Positions 39,614 through 49,103 are shown, counted from the stretch's first letter. The stretch: 64,000 nt of DNA from an uncultured Bacteroides sp. (GCF_910586915.1 NZ_CAJULN010000004.1:62001-126000), one strand, 5' to 3'. The notes: generated by a model not told the origin, from the letters alone. Made by a program: numbers and translations.

Positions 39614-40129
39614 ATGGCTTTAATCAAATCAGTACGGGGATTTACGCCCGAAATCGGAGAGAATTGTTTCCTTGCCGACAACGCAACCCTCATCGGGGAT
39701 GTGAAAATAGGAAACGACTGTAGCATTTGGTTCAACAGCGTATTGCGGGGCGACGTCAATTCCATACGAATAGGCAACGGGGTGAATATTCAGGACGGTA
39801 GTGTCCTGCATACGTTGTATCAGAAATCGGTCATCGAAATCGGCAATCATGTGTCCGTAGGGCACAATGTCACCATCCACGGAGCAACGGTGAAAGATTA
39901 TGCGCTTATCGGAATGGGAGCGACGGTTTTAGACCACGCCATCGTGGGAGAAGGTGCGATTGTCGCCGCCGGCTCGCTGGTGCTGAGCAACACGGTGATT
40001 GAACCGGGAAGCATTTGGGGCGGCGTGCCTGCCAAATTCATCAAAAAGGTAGACCCCGAACAGGCGAAGGAGCTGAATCAGAAGATTGCGCACAATTATC
40101 TGATGTATGCCCAATGGTACAAGGAGTAA
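39614..40129 (+). CDS. Gamma-carbonic anhydrase family protein (left-handed beta-helix)
   Basis: 171 residues of hexapeptide repeats forming a left-handed beta-helix trimer. The three zinc-ligand histidines are visible: DGSVLHTLY, then GHNVTIHG (two). Other family marks are IWFNSVLRGDVNSIRIG and GSIWGGVPAKFIKKVD near the end. Proteins of this type (PaaY/YrdA/CaiE) may be carbonic anhydrases or acyl-CoA-binding proteins; the substrate cannot be assigned. Confidence 0.88.
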   Translation: MALIKSVRGFTPEIGENCFLADNATLIGDVKIGNDCSIWFNSVLRGDVNSIRIGNGVNIQDGSVLHTLYQKSVIEIGNHVSVGHNVTIHGATVKDYALIGMGATVLDHAIVGEGAIVAAGSLVLSNTVIEPGSIWGGVPAKFIKKVDPEQAKELNQKIAHNYLMYAQWYKE

Positions 40130-40135
40130 TAAGAG

Positions 40136-40174
40136 ACTCCGCTACGGCAGGGGCTTGCCTGTACGTAGCGGAGT
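40136..40174. terminator. Bidirectional terminator between convergent genes
   Basis: Perfect 11-base arms (40136-40146 ACTCCGCTACG and 40164-40174) enclose 17 bases between the plus-strand carbonic-anhydrase-like gene and the minus-strand esterase-like gene. The last 11 codons of the minus-strand gene are encoded within the hairpin. Confidence 0.7.
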
Positions 40175-42055
40175 TTCAATAGATTTCAAGATTCTATTCC
40201 TCTTTCTATATTTATCCAACCGATTCAAGTCAAAGGCTCTGAAACGTTCATTGGATATACTATTTCTCAAATAGACAATTCCATCCGCACAAGTATATAA
40301 ATTGGTACATTCATAATTTCCGTTCCACCGGGGCGAATTTCCTAAGCTACGAATGCAATAAACGGAGTTACCTAATAAACGGGCAGGTACATAGACGTTA
40401 TCCAAGCCTGCTTTCATCCATATGGATTCCAACAAGTGTGCAGGCGGTTCTTCCAATTTGCAGGCCGAAAGAGTGTCGGCGTAATAGCGTGTCAGAATCT
40501 CTCCACTACCTACCGTGAAGGCAACAACCGCATAATCGGCCTGATATTTCGCTACCAAACGGCTTCCCATAGAACGCAGATAAGGGAAACTGCCTGTCAG
40601 CTTTTCCTTCTTCTGCGTATGTTTATAATGAGCATAAATGATAGCCTTTTCGCCTTCTTTGAGTCTTTTGTCGATAAATGTCCGCGCATTGTCATATAGA
40701 TAAAAATCCCTGTTCAACATTGCATAAAAAGCCTCTTCCTCAGTCACGCTATCATGGCTCATACGAATGATGCCATCAAGTGTCTCTTCCAACAGACCGT
40801 ATTCGTCGTCTCCCATCAACAGCACCAATCTCTCCTTATGCTGCCTTATTCCCTCGCGCACATCCTCAAAGTATAGCCGGTCAATCCCTTGCAGCAACGG
40901 ATAGAAAATAGCCTTATCCGCTTCACTGTAAAATTCATACAGGTAATCGAACAACGCATTGGAGGTATAATTATAGCTACCCTCCATCCCAAGAATCCGG
41001 ACTTTCGCAGGAGAAGCAGCATTGTATTGCCTCAGCCAGACAAGAAAAGATTCCAATTCGTGTATATCAAACAGGTGTCCGGCAACATCTTGCATAATCT
41101 CACGGATAGCCGATTCGCGCGTGTGCCCGCCAACATACAGATTCATTTTCAGACAAAGCCCCATTTCTGCCTCCAACAGCACCAAACGGCAATTATCGTA
41201 GCGAATGCTGTTTTTTATCACCTGAAACACACGCCGGTTAACCGTCGTACTGCCGTGTACGGTTTCGCCCAACGCAATTATCCTTTTATCCTGAAGCCCC
41301 ATCTTTCGCAAGAAACTTTCATCCGGCCGGTCGAATATATTTTCATACGACACATCCGGCAGACTGTACGCTTGCGGTACGCGAAAAGGATATTTATGGA
41401 GAACCGGTGTAATATCCTGCCCTCCCACACGGATGCTCATCCTGTCCAAATAAACTTTAGAAGGCAGAAAATCCAATAAGGTCTTCATCTTGCTGCATCC
41501 TACAATCCCCACTATAAGATGCCGCACATCTTTCAAGGGCAACGAGCACCGGACGGTTTGCCACCCCGTTCCGCCGGGCACCACCATAGAATCCGTCCTT
41601 AGGAAATTTTGCTGCAAATCCATTCCCATCACCTGCAAACAGACCTTACTCATACCCATCAGCCGAAGGTGTAAATCTACAGTAACCGTATCCCTGTCAT
41701 ATCCGGCGGGTAGTTGAAATGCCTGATGCAAATTCAACATAACCGGATGGTTCGCGCGTCTCAACGAAAAAATGGAATTCTGATTAACTCTTTCCGGAAG
41801 TATCACAAGCGGATGTTTGCCATGCATCAATTCCGTCGAATCGAATTGCATCACCGGAATGTAAGTGGTACGCCACTGAAAATCCGAAGAGTCTGCCGAA
41901 TGAAAATCCAAATTGAATCTGTCCTGCTGACCATACATATGGAGCGGACAAATACAAACAAGAAAAAACAGTTTTATCGACAGGTCAAACCGCCTACTCG
42001 CTCCAGCCCGCCCCAACAGGCAGCTTTGTGGATAAAAAGACTTAATATATCTCAT
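40142..42055 (-). CDS. Exported erythromycin-esterase-fold protein (paralogue A)
   Basis: 637 residues from the ATG ending at 42055 (MRYIKSFYPQSCLLGRAGAS); an ATG ending at 42076 is also open. A hydrophobic segment at about 27-40 ending in MYGQQ looks like a signal peptide. Residues about 65-215 are beta-rich and of unknown type, perhaps a jelly-roll. From about 255 the sequence follows the erythromycin esterase family (PF05139): IIALGETVHGSTTV (catalytic-type GExxHG, histidine 267), VLLEAEMGL (acidic residue), and IIYAHYKHTQ (AHxxH, histidines 476 and 479), then the DYAVVAFTVGSGEI strand. The true substrate is unknown; macrolide hydrolysis should not be assumed. It overlaps the stop of paralogue B. 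Confidence 0.75.
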   Translation of the reverse strand: MRYIKSFYPQSCLLGRAGASRRFDLSIKLFFLVCICPLHMYGQQDRFNLDFHSADSSDFQWRTTYIPVMQFDSTELMHGKHPLVILPERVNQNSIFSLRRANHPVMLNLHQAFQLPAGYDRDTVTVDLHLRLMGMSKVCLQVMGMDLQQNFLRTDSMVVPGGTGWQTVRCSLPLKDVRHLIVGIVGCSKMKTLLDFLPSKVYLDRMSIRVGGQDITPVLHKYPFRVPQAYSLPDVSYENIFDRPDESFLRKMGLQDKRIIALGETVHGSTTVNRRVFQVIKNSIRYDNCRLVLLEAEMGLCLKMNLYVGGHTRESAIREIMQDVAGHLFDIHELESFLVWLRQYNAASPAKVRILGMEGSYNYTSNALFDYLYEFYSEADKAIFYPLLQGIDRLYFEDVREGIRQHKERLVLLMGDDEYGLLEETLDGIIRMSHDSVTEEEAFYAMLNRDFYLYDNARTFIDKRLKEGEKAIIYAHYKHTQKKEKLTGSFPYLRSMGSRLVAKYQADYAVVAFTVGSGEILTRYYADTLSACKLEEPPAHLLESIWMKAGLDNVYVPARLLGNSVYCIRSLGNSPRWNGNYECTNLYTCADGIVYLRNSISNERFRAFDLNRLDKYRKRNRILKSIETPLRTGKPLP

Positions 42056-43925
42056 ACAATGCACGTTGACGTTCAAACCGTTCTACTGATTTTTTAAATT
42101 TATCTACCCAGGAAACTGCTTCGTGAATAAGATGCATAGCCTCGCTATTCTCCACATAAACGGCCCCATCCATAGAAAGATAGGGATGGAATATAGTATG
42201 CAGTTGAGTGGCATTGCCCTTCATCCTCGCATACAAGGGTCTACGAGGAAACAACGAAACGGAAGCATAAAAGAAAGGAGAGTTGAAACGATGCAACAGG
42301 CTTTCCAGATGGTTACCATCAACCGGTTGTAACGGTATTTTAGAAAAAAACGGCAATCTACCTGTCTCCATCTTAGCATAGTGCAGTTCTTGCAAACCAC
42401 ACGTTGCTTCTCCTTCGTAAGCAAACAGACCCACAGCACCATATTCGTCGCCATATTCTTTTTTCAGAAAAGAGCCACAGGAAAGAGGCGGATATACATC
42501 AAGGGTATGGGTTTTATCAAAACAAATATGTCCCAAATGAGCATACAAGGTAACCGTCTCGGAGGATTCGCAAAAGAGTTCTATCATGTATCTGACGCTT
42601 TCGAACATGAGAGAATCACGCAGAGGATATACTTCTTCCTCATCATTGACAGTGGCAGTTGTCGCCAACCACTTCCTCCACCAGAAATCAATCAATTTCA
42701 TCTCTGACGGAATAGAGTTCTTTTGAAAGGCCGTATCGTTCTCCACCAACGAAAAACCATTTTCCATAGCCTGCCGACAATTTTTCAGATGCAAAGCCAA
42801 AAATGCTTTTGCAGCATCGCTCAACTCATCTTTGTTCAGGGAATAAAAATAGTTGTATATATTCGACGGATACGAGAACACACTTGTACTTGGAGCATCC
42901 ATACCCAAAACAGAAACCTTGCGTTGCGCATAACGATTATACTCCCGCACCCACTCGAAGAAATCAAGAATTTTAGCTGAACACAAAATCAAATCCAGAC
43001 TGTTGGCTATCGTGTCCAATTCAAACCGTGTATCGCCTTGCACATAACGATTCACATTCAGCATGACTTCAAACGGAATTTCCAACAATACAAGTTTGCA
43101 ATTATTATATAAGATGCGGCTTTTTATAATTTGAATAGCCGTTTCGGATAAAGTTTCACTGCCGTGAATCGATTCGCCTATCGCCAGAATTTTAGGAGCA
43201 GTCATCCCCGTGGCCCGTTGGTAGGAAGTTAAATCCCCCCAGCTTAGTTTTGCCACGCAATTCGTATCGGGTACAAATGCTTCACAAACATTGGGGGCTT
43301 GATATTCAGTCAGATTTCTGCCATCTGCCAATAGTTGTATTTGGCCGAGGCCAAGCATCCGGTCTGCATTCTCGCCATTGCTTTCCACGTATAATTGTAA
43401 TCGCATATAAGATACATTCTTCACAGATATGCGCGTGGCAAATGTATCCCAATTGGAAGTTTCCGCTATTTGCAATGTATCTGATGAAACAATTTCCCCA
43501 TCCGTACTGAAGCCTGAAAGGAGAAAATACATCGTAGAAAAACCTGCATTTTTACCGTAGAAAACGACTTCTGCTTCTTCCATATCATTAATGGCCGGCA
43601 TAAGAAAACCGGAAATAATATTGAGGGCTATCTTCTGCGCGGTTGGCGAAAATGTAAAAACCGTGGCCTTGTGTCCATTCTCCAATACTTCACTTGCTAT
43701 TTTTTCACTAAGTTTCGCTATTGGTTTAGCGGCAATCCGCCAGCCAACAAGTTTGTTATCAGCTTTATTAATAGTAAAATTCAGTATATCTTCCAACTTG
43801 TCTGGTTGCCGTTGAGCAAACAAGGCAAGGGGAATGAAGTTTAATATGAAGAAAATAAACCCCATCAAAATATTGGTTATGACAGCCACCCACGTAACTC
43901 CGGCAAAATTCATCATCACGCACAC
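42042..43925 (-). CDS. Exported erythromycin-esterase-fold protein (paralogue B)
   Basis: 627 residues. The first 38 include a hydrophobic stretch (MGFIFFILNFIPLALFAQRQ) that looks like a signal peptide; the internal ATG ending at 43865 could be the real start. A beta-rich region (about 50-220) precedes the esterase-like domain with ILAIGESIHGSETLS (GExxHG, histidine 254), VLLEIPFEVMLNVNRYVQG and VTLYAHLGHICFD (AHxxH, histidines 463 and 466). All the motif residues of the Ere family are kept, although overall similarity to paralogue A is low outside them. It lies 10 bases after the TPR gene and 14 bases overlap paralogue A, so the three are probably one operon. Confidence 0.75.
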   Translation of the reverse strand: MCVMMNFAGVTWVAVITNILMGFIFFILNFIPLALFAQRQPDKLEDILNFTINKADNKLVGWRIAAKPIAKLSEKIASEVLENGHKATVFTFSPTAQKIALNIISGFLMPAINDMEEAEVVFYGKNAGFSTMYFLLSGFSTDGEIVSSDTLQIAETSNWDTFATRISVKNVSYMRLQLYVESNGENADRMLGLGQIQLLADGRNLTEYQAPNVCEAFVPDTNCVAKLSWGDLTSYQRATGMTAPKILAIGESIHGSETLSETAIQIIKSRILYNNCKLVLLEIPFEVMLNVNRYVQGDTRFELDTIANSLDLILCSAKILDFFEWVREYNRYAQRKVSVLGMDAPSTSVFSYPSNIYNYFYSLNKDELSDAAKAFLALHLKNCRQAMENGFSLVENDTAFQKNSIPSEMKLIDFWWRKWLATTATVNDEEEVYPLRDSLMFESVRYMIELFCESSETVTLYAHLGHICFDKTHTLDVYPPLSCGSFLKKEYGDEYGAVGLFAYEGEATCGLQELHYAKMETGRLPFFSKIPLQPVDGNHLESLLHRFNSPFFYASVSLFPRRPLYARMKGNATQLHTIFHPYLSMDGAVYVENSEAMHLIHEAVSWVDKFKKSVERFERQRALYEIY

Positions 43926-43935
43926 CTATTAGTAT

Positions 43936-44538
43936 TTACTTATCCCGAGTGACAACCGAAGTCCCTAACAGCCCTTGCCGCATCTGCTTAAATCCTACCG
44001 TCCTGACAAATTCCAAAACGTCCTTCCTTTCGTCGGCAGTAAATGAGGCAGGTATCAGTTCTTCCATTTCCTGCTCAGACATTTCTTTACCATCGCAAAG
44101 GTACTTCACCATGAGGTAGTTAATGCACACATTCGGATGGGGAGTCTTTTTCAACTCTTCGCCAAAAAGCATGAACGATTTCTGATAAGCAATGTGTGCA
44201 GCTTCCACATCGTCATTCTTCTCCAGATAAACGCCTTTCAGCGTATAATAATATGAATTTTCCAATGCATATTTCTCAGCAGACAGACAGGTTTGCAATG
44301 CTTCCGGAAATCGTTTCAACCTGTCTAAACATTGTGCTTTGTGCATATATGCCAAGACATAAGAACTGTCGATAGCAATCGCTTCATCCAACAACAAAAC
44401 CGCTTGTTCCAATGAATCCGGACGGAACATTAACTTCACTGCCTGATTATTCTTCTCAATGGCAGCAGGTACATACTCTTGTGCAAAAACGATGGAAGAG
44501 TAAATTAAGAACAAAACACCTGATACAAACTTTTTCAT
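43936..44538 (-). CDS. Exported tetratricopeptide-repeat protein
   Basis: 200 residues. A signal peptide is visible (MKKFVSGVLFLIYSSIVFAQ). Residues about 30-140 form TPR-like helix pairs (SLEQAVLLLDEAIAIDSSYV, LAYMHKAQCLDRLKRFPEAL, YYTLKGVYLEKNDDVEAAHI). The C-terminal 60 residues show no recognised motif. TPR proteins are scaffolds, so it may hold a periplasmic complex with the neighbouring esterase-like proteins; this is inferred from position only. Confidence 0.7.
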   Translation of the reverse strand: MKKFVSGVLFLIYSSIVFAQEYVPAAIEKNNQAVKLMFRPDSLEQAVLLLDEAIAIDSSYVLAYMHKAQCLDRLKRFPEALQTCLSAEKYALENSYYYTLKGVYLEKNDDVEAAHIAYQKSFMLFGEELKKTPHPNVCINYLMVKYLCDGKEMSEQEMEELIPASFTADERKDVLEFVRTVGFKQMRQGLLGTSVVTRDK

Positions 44539-44585
44539 AATACTTAAATTAAAGAGTTATTTATTAAAATCGCATACATAATAAT

Positions 44586-45188
44586 TTAAGGCAAAGGACT
44601 GAAAGCCTTTCCGGAAGATACCGAAAAAGCAATTTCCATATCTTTCACAATCATCGGATATTTCTTTCCCATCTTTTCGCACAATTCAGCATACAAATTT
44701 GTCTCCTCTATGGTTGAATGCAGACTGTGAAAGAAAAAATACCAGAAAGAAAAGACATCCCCCTGCCATATCATCGACAAGCGTTGAAACATCACTTCCG
44801 GCTTTTTGTGCATTACCTGCCTGACAACCATCTGTAAGTAATTCGGTGCATCGGCTTCCCATCTGCCACCAATACAAAGTCTTATCAGTTTATCACAATA
44901 GATGGAATCCGGCAAAAGAGTAACCAATCGTCCCAATCCGTTCACAATATGGTCATGCGCCGATTTATACATTGTCAAATCTTCCTGCGGACAAAAATCA
45001 TAGGTCTGCAAAAAAGATTTCCAAGTATCGGGGAAAGCCGTAAAAAACTTTTTTTGAACCTCTACCGACATCGGTTCTTCTACCAGTTTTCGATATGAAG
45101 CATTTAAGCCCAATGTATCAACACGACTTTGAGCAACCAATATTGTAAATGAAAATAGCGATAATAAAAACAAACGTGTTCTTAGCAT
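44586..45188 (-). CDS. Exported protein of unknown function
   Basis: 200 residues with a signal peptide (MLRTRLFLLSLFSFTILVAQ). The mature part is helical and has no motif I recognise; aromatic stretches such as FSFWYFFFHSLHST occur in the middle. It lies 47 bases upstream of the TPR gene on the same strand and fits the same operon. Similar proteins seem to sit near WG-repeat or TPR genes in Bacteroides, but I cannot name the family. Confidence 0.6.
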   Translation of the reverse strand: MLRTRLFLLSLFSFTILVAQSRVDTLGLNASYRKLVEEPMSVEVQKKFFTAFPDTWKSFLQTYDFCPQEDLTMYKSAHDHIVNGLGRLVTLLPDSIYCDKLIRLCIGGRWEADAPNYLQMVVRQVMHKKPEVMFQRLSMIWQGDVFSFWYFFFHSLHSTIEETNLYAELCEKMGKKYPMIVKDMEIAFSVSSGKAFSPLP

Positions 45189-45236
45189 AACAATTACCCA
45201 TAAATATTAATAATCATACCATCAGTTCCTTCATAA

Positions 45237-46002
45237 CTATTGAGCGACAACTTTCCCTCTCCTATCCATCAATATAGGAACTCCTTGCTTATATGCACGG
45301 ATAATATTATCGGATACACGGGTTATTGAATCATACTCCAAAGGGATGACAACCTTTCCGTTTTTATCAATCATACCCATCCGGTGCTGTTTTTCTACGC
45401 AAGCATAGCCCCTATAATAATCCAATTTATCATATTGAGGAGAAACTAACAGTTTAATCAATCCCCACATACCATCTTTCTTTATCATCCAACGACTGCG
45501 GTCTTGTTCATCAAAGTTAATTATCTCTTCATATTCCACAGGAAGAACAACCTTGCCCCTTGTATTTATCAGCCCATACTTTCCGCCTTCATTCCAACCC
45601 ATTCCACCAAACTTTTCGATACCATTATTCACACGAGCCAATCCCTTAAATCCCAAAGCACTTTCGTAAAATTCGCCAAAACTCCAGCATTTATCATAAG
45701 GAGCTTCAATCACCACTTCCCCTTTACGATTGATATAACGCCATTTTTTATCATATCCTCTCACTAAAGCAAGCCCGCAACTGAATTCATGTGCTTCCAT
45801 AAACTCATCTTTCCGACCAGATACATCAGGGTCGGGAATGCGTTGCTGACCAAAGCGGTCAACAAATACGAAATTATGACTACTCGGTGAGGGATTTGGC
45901 TTTCACATAAAGCATCTCATCTTCATGAACACGGTAATTTTTACTCGACTGACAGGAAACTATCAGTAAAAAAACTGTTGACAATACTAAAAATGTTCTC
46001 AT
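45237..46002 (-). pseudogene. WG-repeat lipoprotein, split by a frameshift
   Basis: The gene starts at the ATG ending at 46002 with a lipoprotein signal (MRTFLVLSTVFLLIVSCQSS) and runs 40 codons to TAG at 45880-45882. Near that point the adjacent frame takes over (HNFVFVDRFGQQRIPDPDVS) and continues to 45237 as WG/KWGLI-type repeats: KWRYINRKGEVVIEAPYDKC, KYGLINTRGKVVLPVEYEEI, MWGLIKLLVSPQYDKL and RMGMIDKNGKVVIPLEYDSI. The ATG ending at 45800 would give only the repeats without a signal. The one-base shift may be a real mutation or a sequencing error. It heads the exported-protein operon. Confidence 0.72.
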
Positions 46003-46011
46003 ACTATTATA

Positions 46012-46028
46012 TTTAATGTGACATTAAA
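46012..46028. promoter_or_regulatory. Palindrome just upstream of the WG-repeat lipoprotein gene
   Basis: TTTAATGT-g-ACATTAAA is a perfect 8-base inverted repeat around one base, 10 bases before the start codon of the WG-repeat gene. It could be an operator or part of a leader hairpin. The further spacer to 46213 shows no gene. Confidence 0.4.
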
Positions 46029-46213
46029 AACATTCAGAATCTTACCCTTACTCTGCGAAAACTCCTATGTCCCAATTTATCATATTTCATTGTATTATAA
46101 GGGCTTTGTATATAAATATGCATAAGAAGGTTCTAACCCCACATCAAACACAGTGTTATTATACACTTTTAACATTTCACATAAAGAAACCGGATGGTTT
46201 CAGCACGAAGCAT

Positions 46214-46265
46214 AAAAAGAATGGCTGAAAGCGTTCTTTTACAAACACTTTCAGCCATTCTTTTT
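46214..46265 (-). terminator. Terminator downstream of waaA
   Basis: Perfect 18-base arms (46214-46231 and 46248-46265, AAAAAGAATGGCTGAAAG and its complement) enclose 16 bases. The arms begin and end in A and T runs, so it can act on both strands, but it lies 35 bases after the waaA stop. Confidence 0.85.
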
Positions 46266-46300
46266 AACTTGAGCCTAAACCTTAAATCAATAAAAGGAAA

Positions 46301-47524
46301 TTAGAAGTTAATCATGTGCATAATCTTCTCTGTTGCTCCAGCATTATCGGTTACATAATTGCCGGCTTTCTCTCCTGTTTCGTTCAGGAAAGCGACATCG
46401 GTATGGAATCGGTTCAGCAATGTATCCAATTCGGTGTAGTCCTTGATGGAATAGGCACCTTTCGTTTCGAGCAATTGTATGGCTTCCATAAATTTTTGAT
46501 ACTTAGGTCCAAATATGACAGGAATGCCATATACAGCAGCTTCTAATGTATTGTGGATACCCACTCCAAAGCCACCGCCGATATAAGCTATCTCGCCATA
46601 TCGGTAAATGGAAGAGAGCAACCCGAAACAGTCGATAATCAAGCAATCGGCTTTCAACACGTTCTTTTCGTCGGCACGGGTGTAGCGCACGTAAGGACGC
46701 TTCAACTTTCCGATAATCTCCACCAGGTGGTTTTCGTCTATCACATGAGGAGCGATTATCAATTTCATCTCCGGATGATTGTTGAAGTATTCAATGAACA
46801 AGTCTTCATCGGGTCCCCACGAACTGCCTGCCACAAATGTGAAACGGTTGTCGCCCTTAAACTTCGCTACCAACGGAAGTTCTTTCGCCTCTTCGCGAAT
46901 CTGCAACACACGGTCGAAACGCGTATCGCCGACCACCGTCACACGGTTGATGCCAATCTTCGACAAATAACGCTTGGAAGCTTCGTTCTGCACAAACAGA
47001 TAATCGAAGTTTCTCAGCACGTGACGATACGTGCCGCCGTACCACTTGAAGAAAACCTGGTCGCGACGGAAAATGGAAGAGACGCTATAGACCGGAATGC
47101 GGCGTTTATGCAACTCGTCCAAATAGTTCTTCCAAAATTCGTATTTGATGAAGAACGCCATACAAGGAGTGGTGATATCCAAAAACTTCTTCACATTACG
47201 AGGTTTGTCGAACGGAAGGTAGCAGACGATATCGGCTCCCCGGTAATGCTTGCGCACTTCGTAACCGGAAGGTGAAAAGAAAGTCAGCAGTATCTTATAG
47301 CCGGGATAGGTGGAACGGATTTTTTCTATCAACGGACGTCCCTGCTCAAATTCGCCCAACGAGGCTGCATGAAACCAAATGTACCTCTCTCCCTTCTCTA
47401 CCTGCTGACGCAACAATTCATACACTACCCAATGCCCTTTCATCATCTTGCGGGGTTTGTGACTGAAAGGAGCAGCCAAATGCACTGCGAAATCGTAGAG
47501 GATAATCGCCAGATTGTAAAGCAT
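46301..47524 (-). CDS. waaA: 3-deoxy-D-manno-octulosonic acid (Kdo) transferase
   Basis: 407 residues from the ATG ending at 47524 (MLYNLAIILYDFAVHLAAPF); the longer frame to 47599 overlaps gltX. The N-terminal hydrophobic segment anchors it to the inner membrane. The first Rossmann domain has IWFHAASLGEFEQGRPLIEK and ILLTFFSPSGYEV, and the second has EIAYIGGGFGVGIHNTLEAA and VIFGPKYQKFMEA, typical of GT30. It adds Kdo to lipid A. No terminator separates it from gltX. Confidence 0.93.
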   Translation of the reverse strand: MLYNLAIILYDFAVHLAAPFSHKPRKMMKGHWVVYELLRQQVEKGERYIWFHAASLGEFEQGRPLIEKIRSTYPGYKILLTFFSPSGYEVRKHYRGADIVCYLPFDKPRNVKKFLDITTPCMAFFIKYEFWKNYLDELHKRRIPVYSVSSIFRRDQVFFKWYGGTYRHVLRNFDYLFVQNEASKRYLSKIGINRVTVVGDTRFDRVLQIREEAKELPLVAKFKGDNRFTFVAGSSWGPDEDLFIEYFNNHPEMKLIIAPHVIDENHLVEIIGKLKRPYVRYTRADEKNVLKADCLIIDCFGLLSSIYRYGEIAYIGGGFGVGIHNTLEAAVYGIPVIFGPKYQKFMEAIQLLETKGAYSIKDYTELDTLLNRFHTDVAFLNETGEKAGNYVTDNAGATEKIMHMINF

Positions 47525-47576
47525 AACAAACAAATATATGATTAAAATACTAACACACAGAAGAAAAGCCGGGAGA

Positions 47577-49103
47577 TTATCCCAGTTTTTCCACTGCACT
47601 GCGGATGCGGCTGATGGTTTCGTCCTTACCCAGCAGTTCGGTTATGTCGAACATATGAGGTCCCTTGCACTCTCCTACCACTGCCAGGCGGAAAGCATTC
47701 ATTACATTACCCATATGATAACCCTTTTCCGTAATCCAGCCGATAACGATGTCTTCCGAAGGTTTGGACGAGAAGTCCGCTATACCTTCCAGCACGGTTA
47801 TCAGTTCGCCCATGATGCGGGGAGTATCTTCCGACCAACGCTTTTTCACATCCTTTTCGGCATACTGCGTAGGAGCTGCAAAGAAGAAGCGGCTTTGGTC
47901 CCACAATTCTTTCACAAAGTTGACACGGCCTTTCACTAATGATACGACTTTAGCCAAATAATCATCGCTATAAGCCGCCGCGTCCACTCCATTTGCTGCC
48001 AATACCGGCTTGAACAGTTGGGCAAGTTCGGCATCGGGCTTCATCATGATATATTCGTGGTTGAACCATGTTCCTTTCTTATAGTCGAATTTAGCACCCG
48101 ACTTGCTACAATGATTCAGGTCGAACAGTTTCACCAATTCGTCCATCGACATCACTTCCTGGTCGTTGCCCGGATTCCATCCTAGCAAAGCGAGGAAATT
48201 GATAACGGCTTCGGGCAGGTAACCCGATTCGCGGTAGCCCGAGGAGACGTCGCCCGATTTCGGGTCGTGCCATTCCAACGGGAATACAGGGAATCCCAAA
48301 CGGTCGCCGTCGCGCTTGCTCAGTTTTCCATTGCCTTCCGGTTTGAGCAACAAAGGCAGATGGGCAAATTCGGGCATAGTGTCTTCCCAGCCGAAAGCGC
48401 GATACAACAGCACGTGCAAGGGAGCGGAAGGCAACCACTCTTCACCGCGAATCACGTGAGACACTTCCATCAAATGGTCGTCTACGATATTTGCCAGGTG
48501 GTAAGTGGGCAGTTCGTCTGCCGATTTGTAGAGTACTTTGTCGTCGAGGATGGATGAATTGATAATTACTTCGCCGCGAATCAAGTCGTTCACGTGTACA
48601 TCCTCATTCGGTTCTATTTTGAAACGGACTACATATTGTTTGCCTTCAGCAATCAGTGCGTCCACTTCTTCTTTCGGCATAGTCAGTGAATTGCGCATCA
48701 TTCCACGTGTAGATGCGTCATATTGGAAGTTAGCAATTTCCGCGCGTTTAGCATCCAGTTCCTCCGGAGTATCAAAAGCGATGTATGCCTTTCCATTTTC
48801 CAGCAAAACCTGCACGTATTTCTTGTAGATTTCACGGCGTTCGGACTGACGGTACGGACCATGTTCGCCACCGAAACTCACACCTTCATCAAAATGGATA
48901 CCCAACCACTTGAAAGATTCGAGTATATACTCTTCCGCTCCCGGAACGAACCGGTGAGAATCAGTATCTTCAATACGGAATATAAGGTCTCCGCCGTGCT
49001 GGCGCGCAAATAGATAATTATACAAAGCTGTACGCACACCACCAATGTGCAATGCCCCGGTAGGACTTGGAGCAAAACGAACTCTTACTTTTCTTTCTGC
49101 CAT
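47577..49103 (-). CDS. gltX: Glutamyl-tRNA synthetase
   Basis: 508 residues, full length. It charges tRNA-Glu. The class I HIGH motif appears as SPTGALHIGGVRTALYNYL and the KMSKS motif as GNGKLSKRDGDRLGF. The C-terminal anticodon-binding domain follows. It precedes waaA on the same strand. Confidence 0.96.
   Translation of the reverse strand: MAERKVRVRFAPSPTGALHIGGVRTALYNYLFARQHGGDLIFRIEDTDSHRFVPGAEEYILESFKWLGIHFDEGVSFGGEHGPYRQSERREIYKKYVQVLLENGKAYIAFDTPEELDAKRAEIANFQYDASTRGMMRNSLTMPKEEVDALIAEGKQYVVRFKIEPNEDVHVNDLIRGEVIINSSILDDKVLYKSADELPTYHLANIVDDHLMEVSHVIRGEEWLPSAPLHVLLYRAFGWEDTMPEFAHLPLLLKPEGNGKLSKRDGDRLGFPVFPLEWHDPKSGDVSSGYRESGYLPEAVINFLALLGWNPGNDQEVMSMDELVKLFDLNHCSKSGAKFDYKKGTWFNHEYIMMKPDAELAQLFKPVLAANGVDAAAYSDDYLAKVVSLVKGRVNFVKELWDQSRFFFAAPTQYAEKDVKKRWSEDTPRIMGELITVLEGIADFSSKPSEDIVIGWITEKGYHMGNVMNAFRLAVVGECKGPHMFDITELLGKDETISRIRSAVEKLG

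Noticed and set aside
40142..43925. Macrolide resistance genes
   Set aside because: Only the esterase-family motifs are shared; signal peptides and extra domains make acquired resistance unlikely, so no resistance claim is made.
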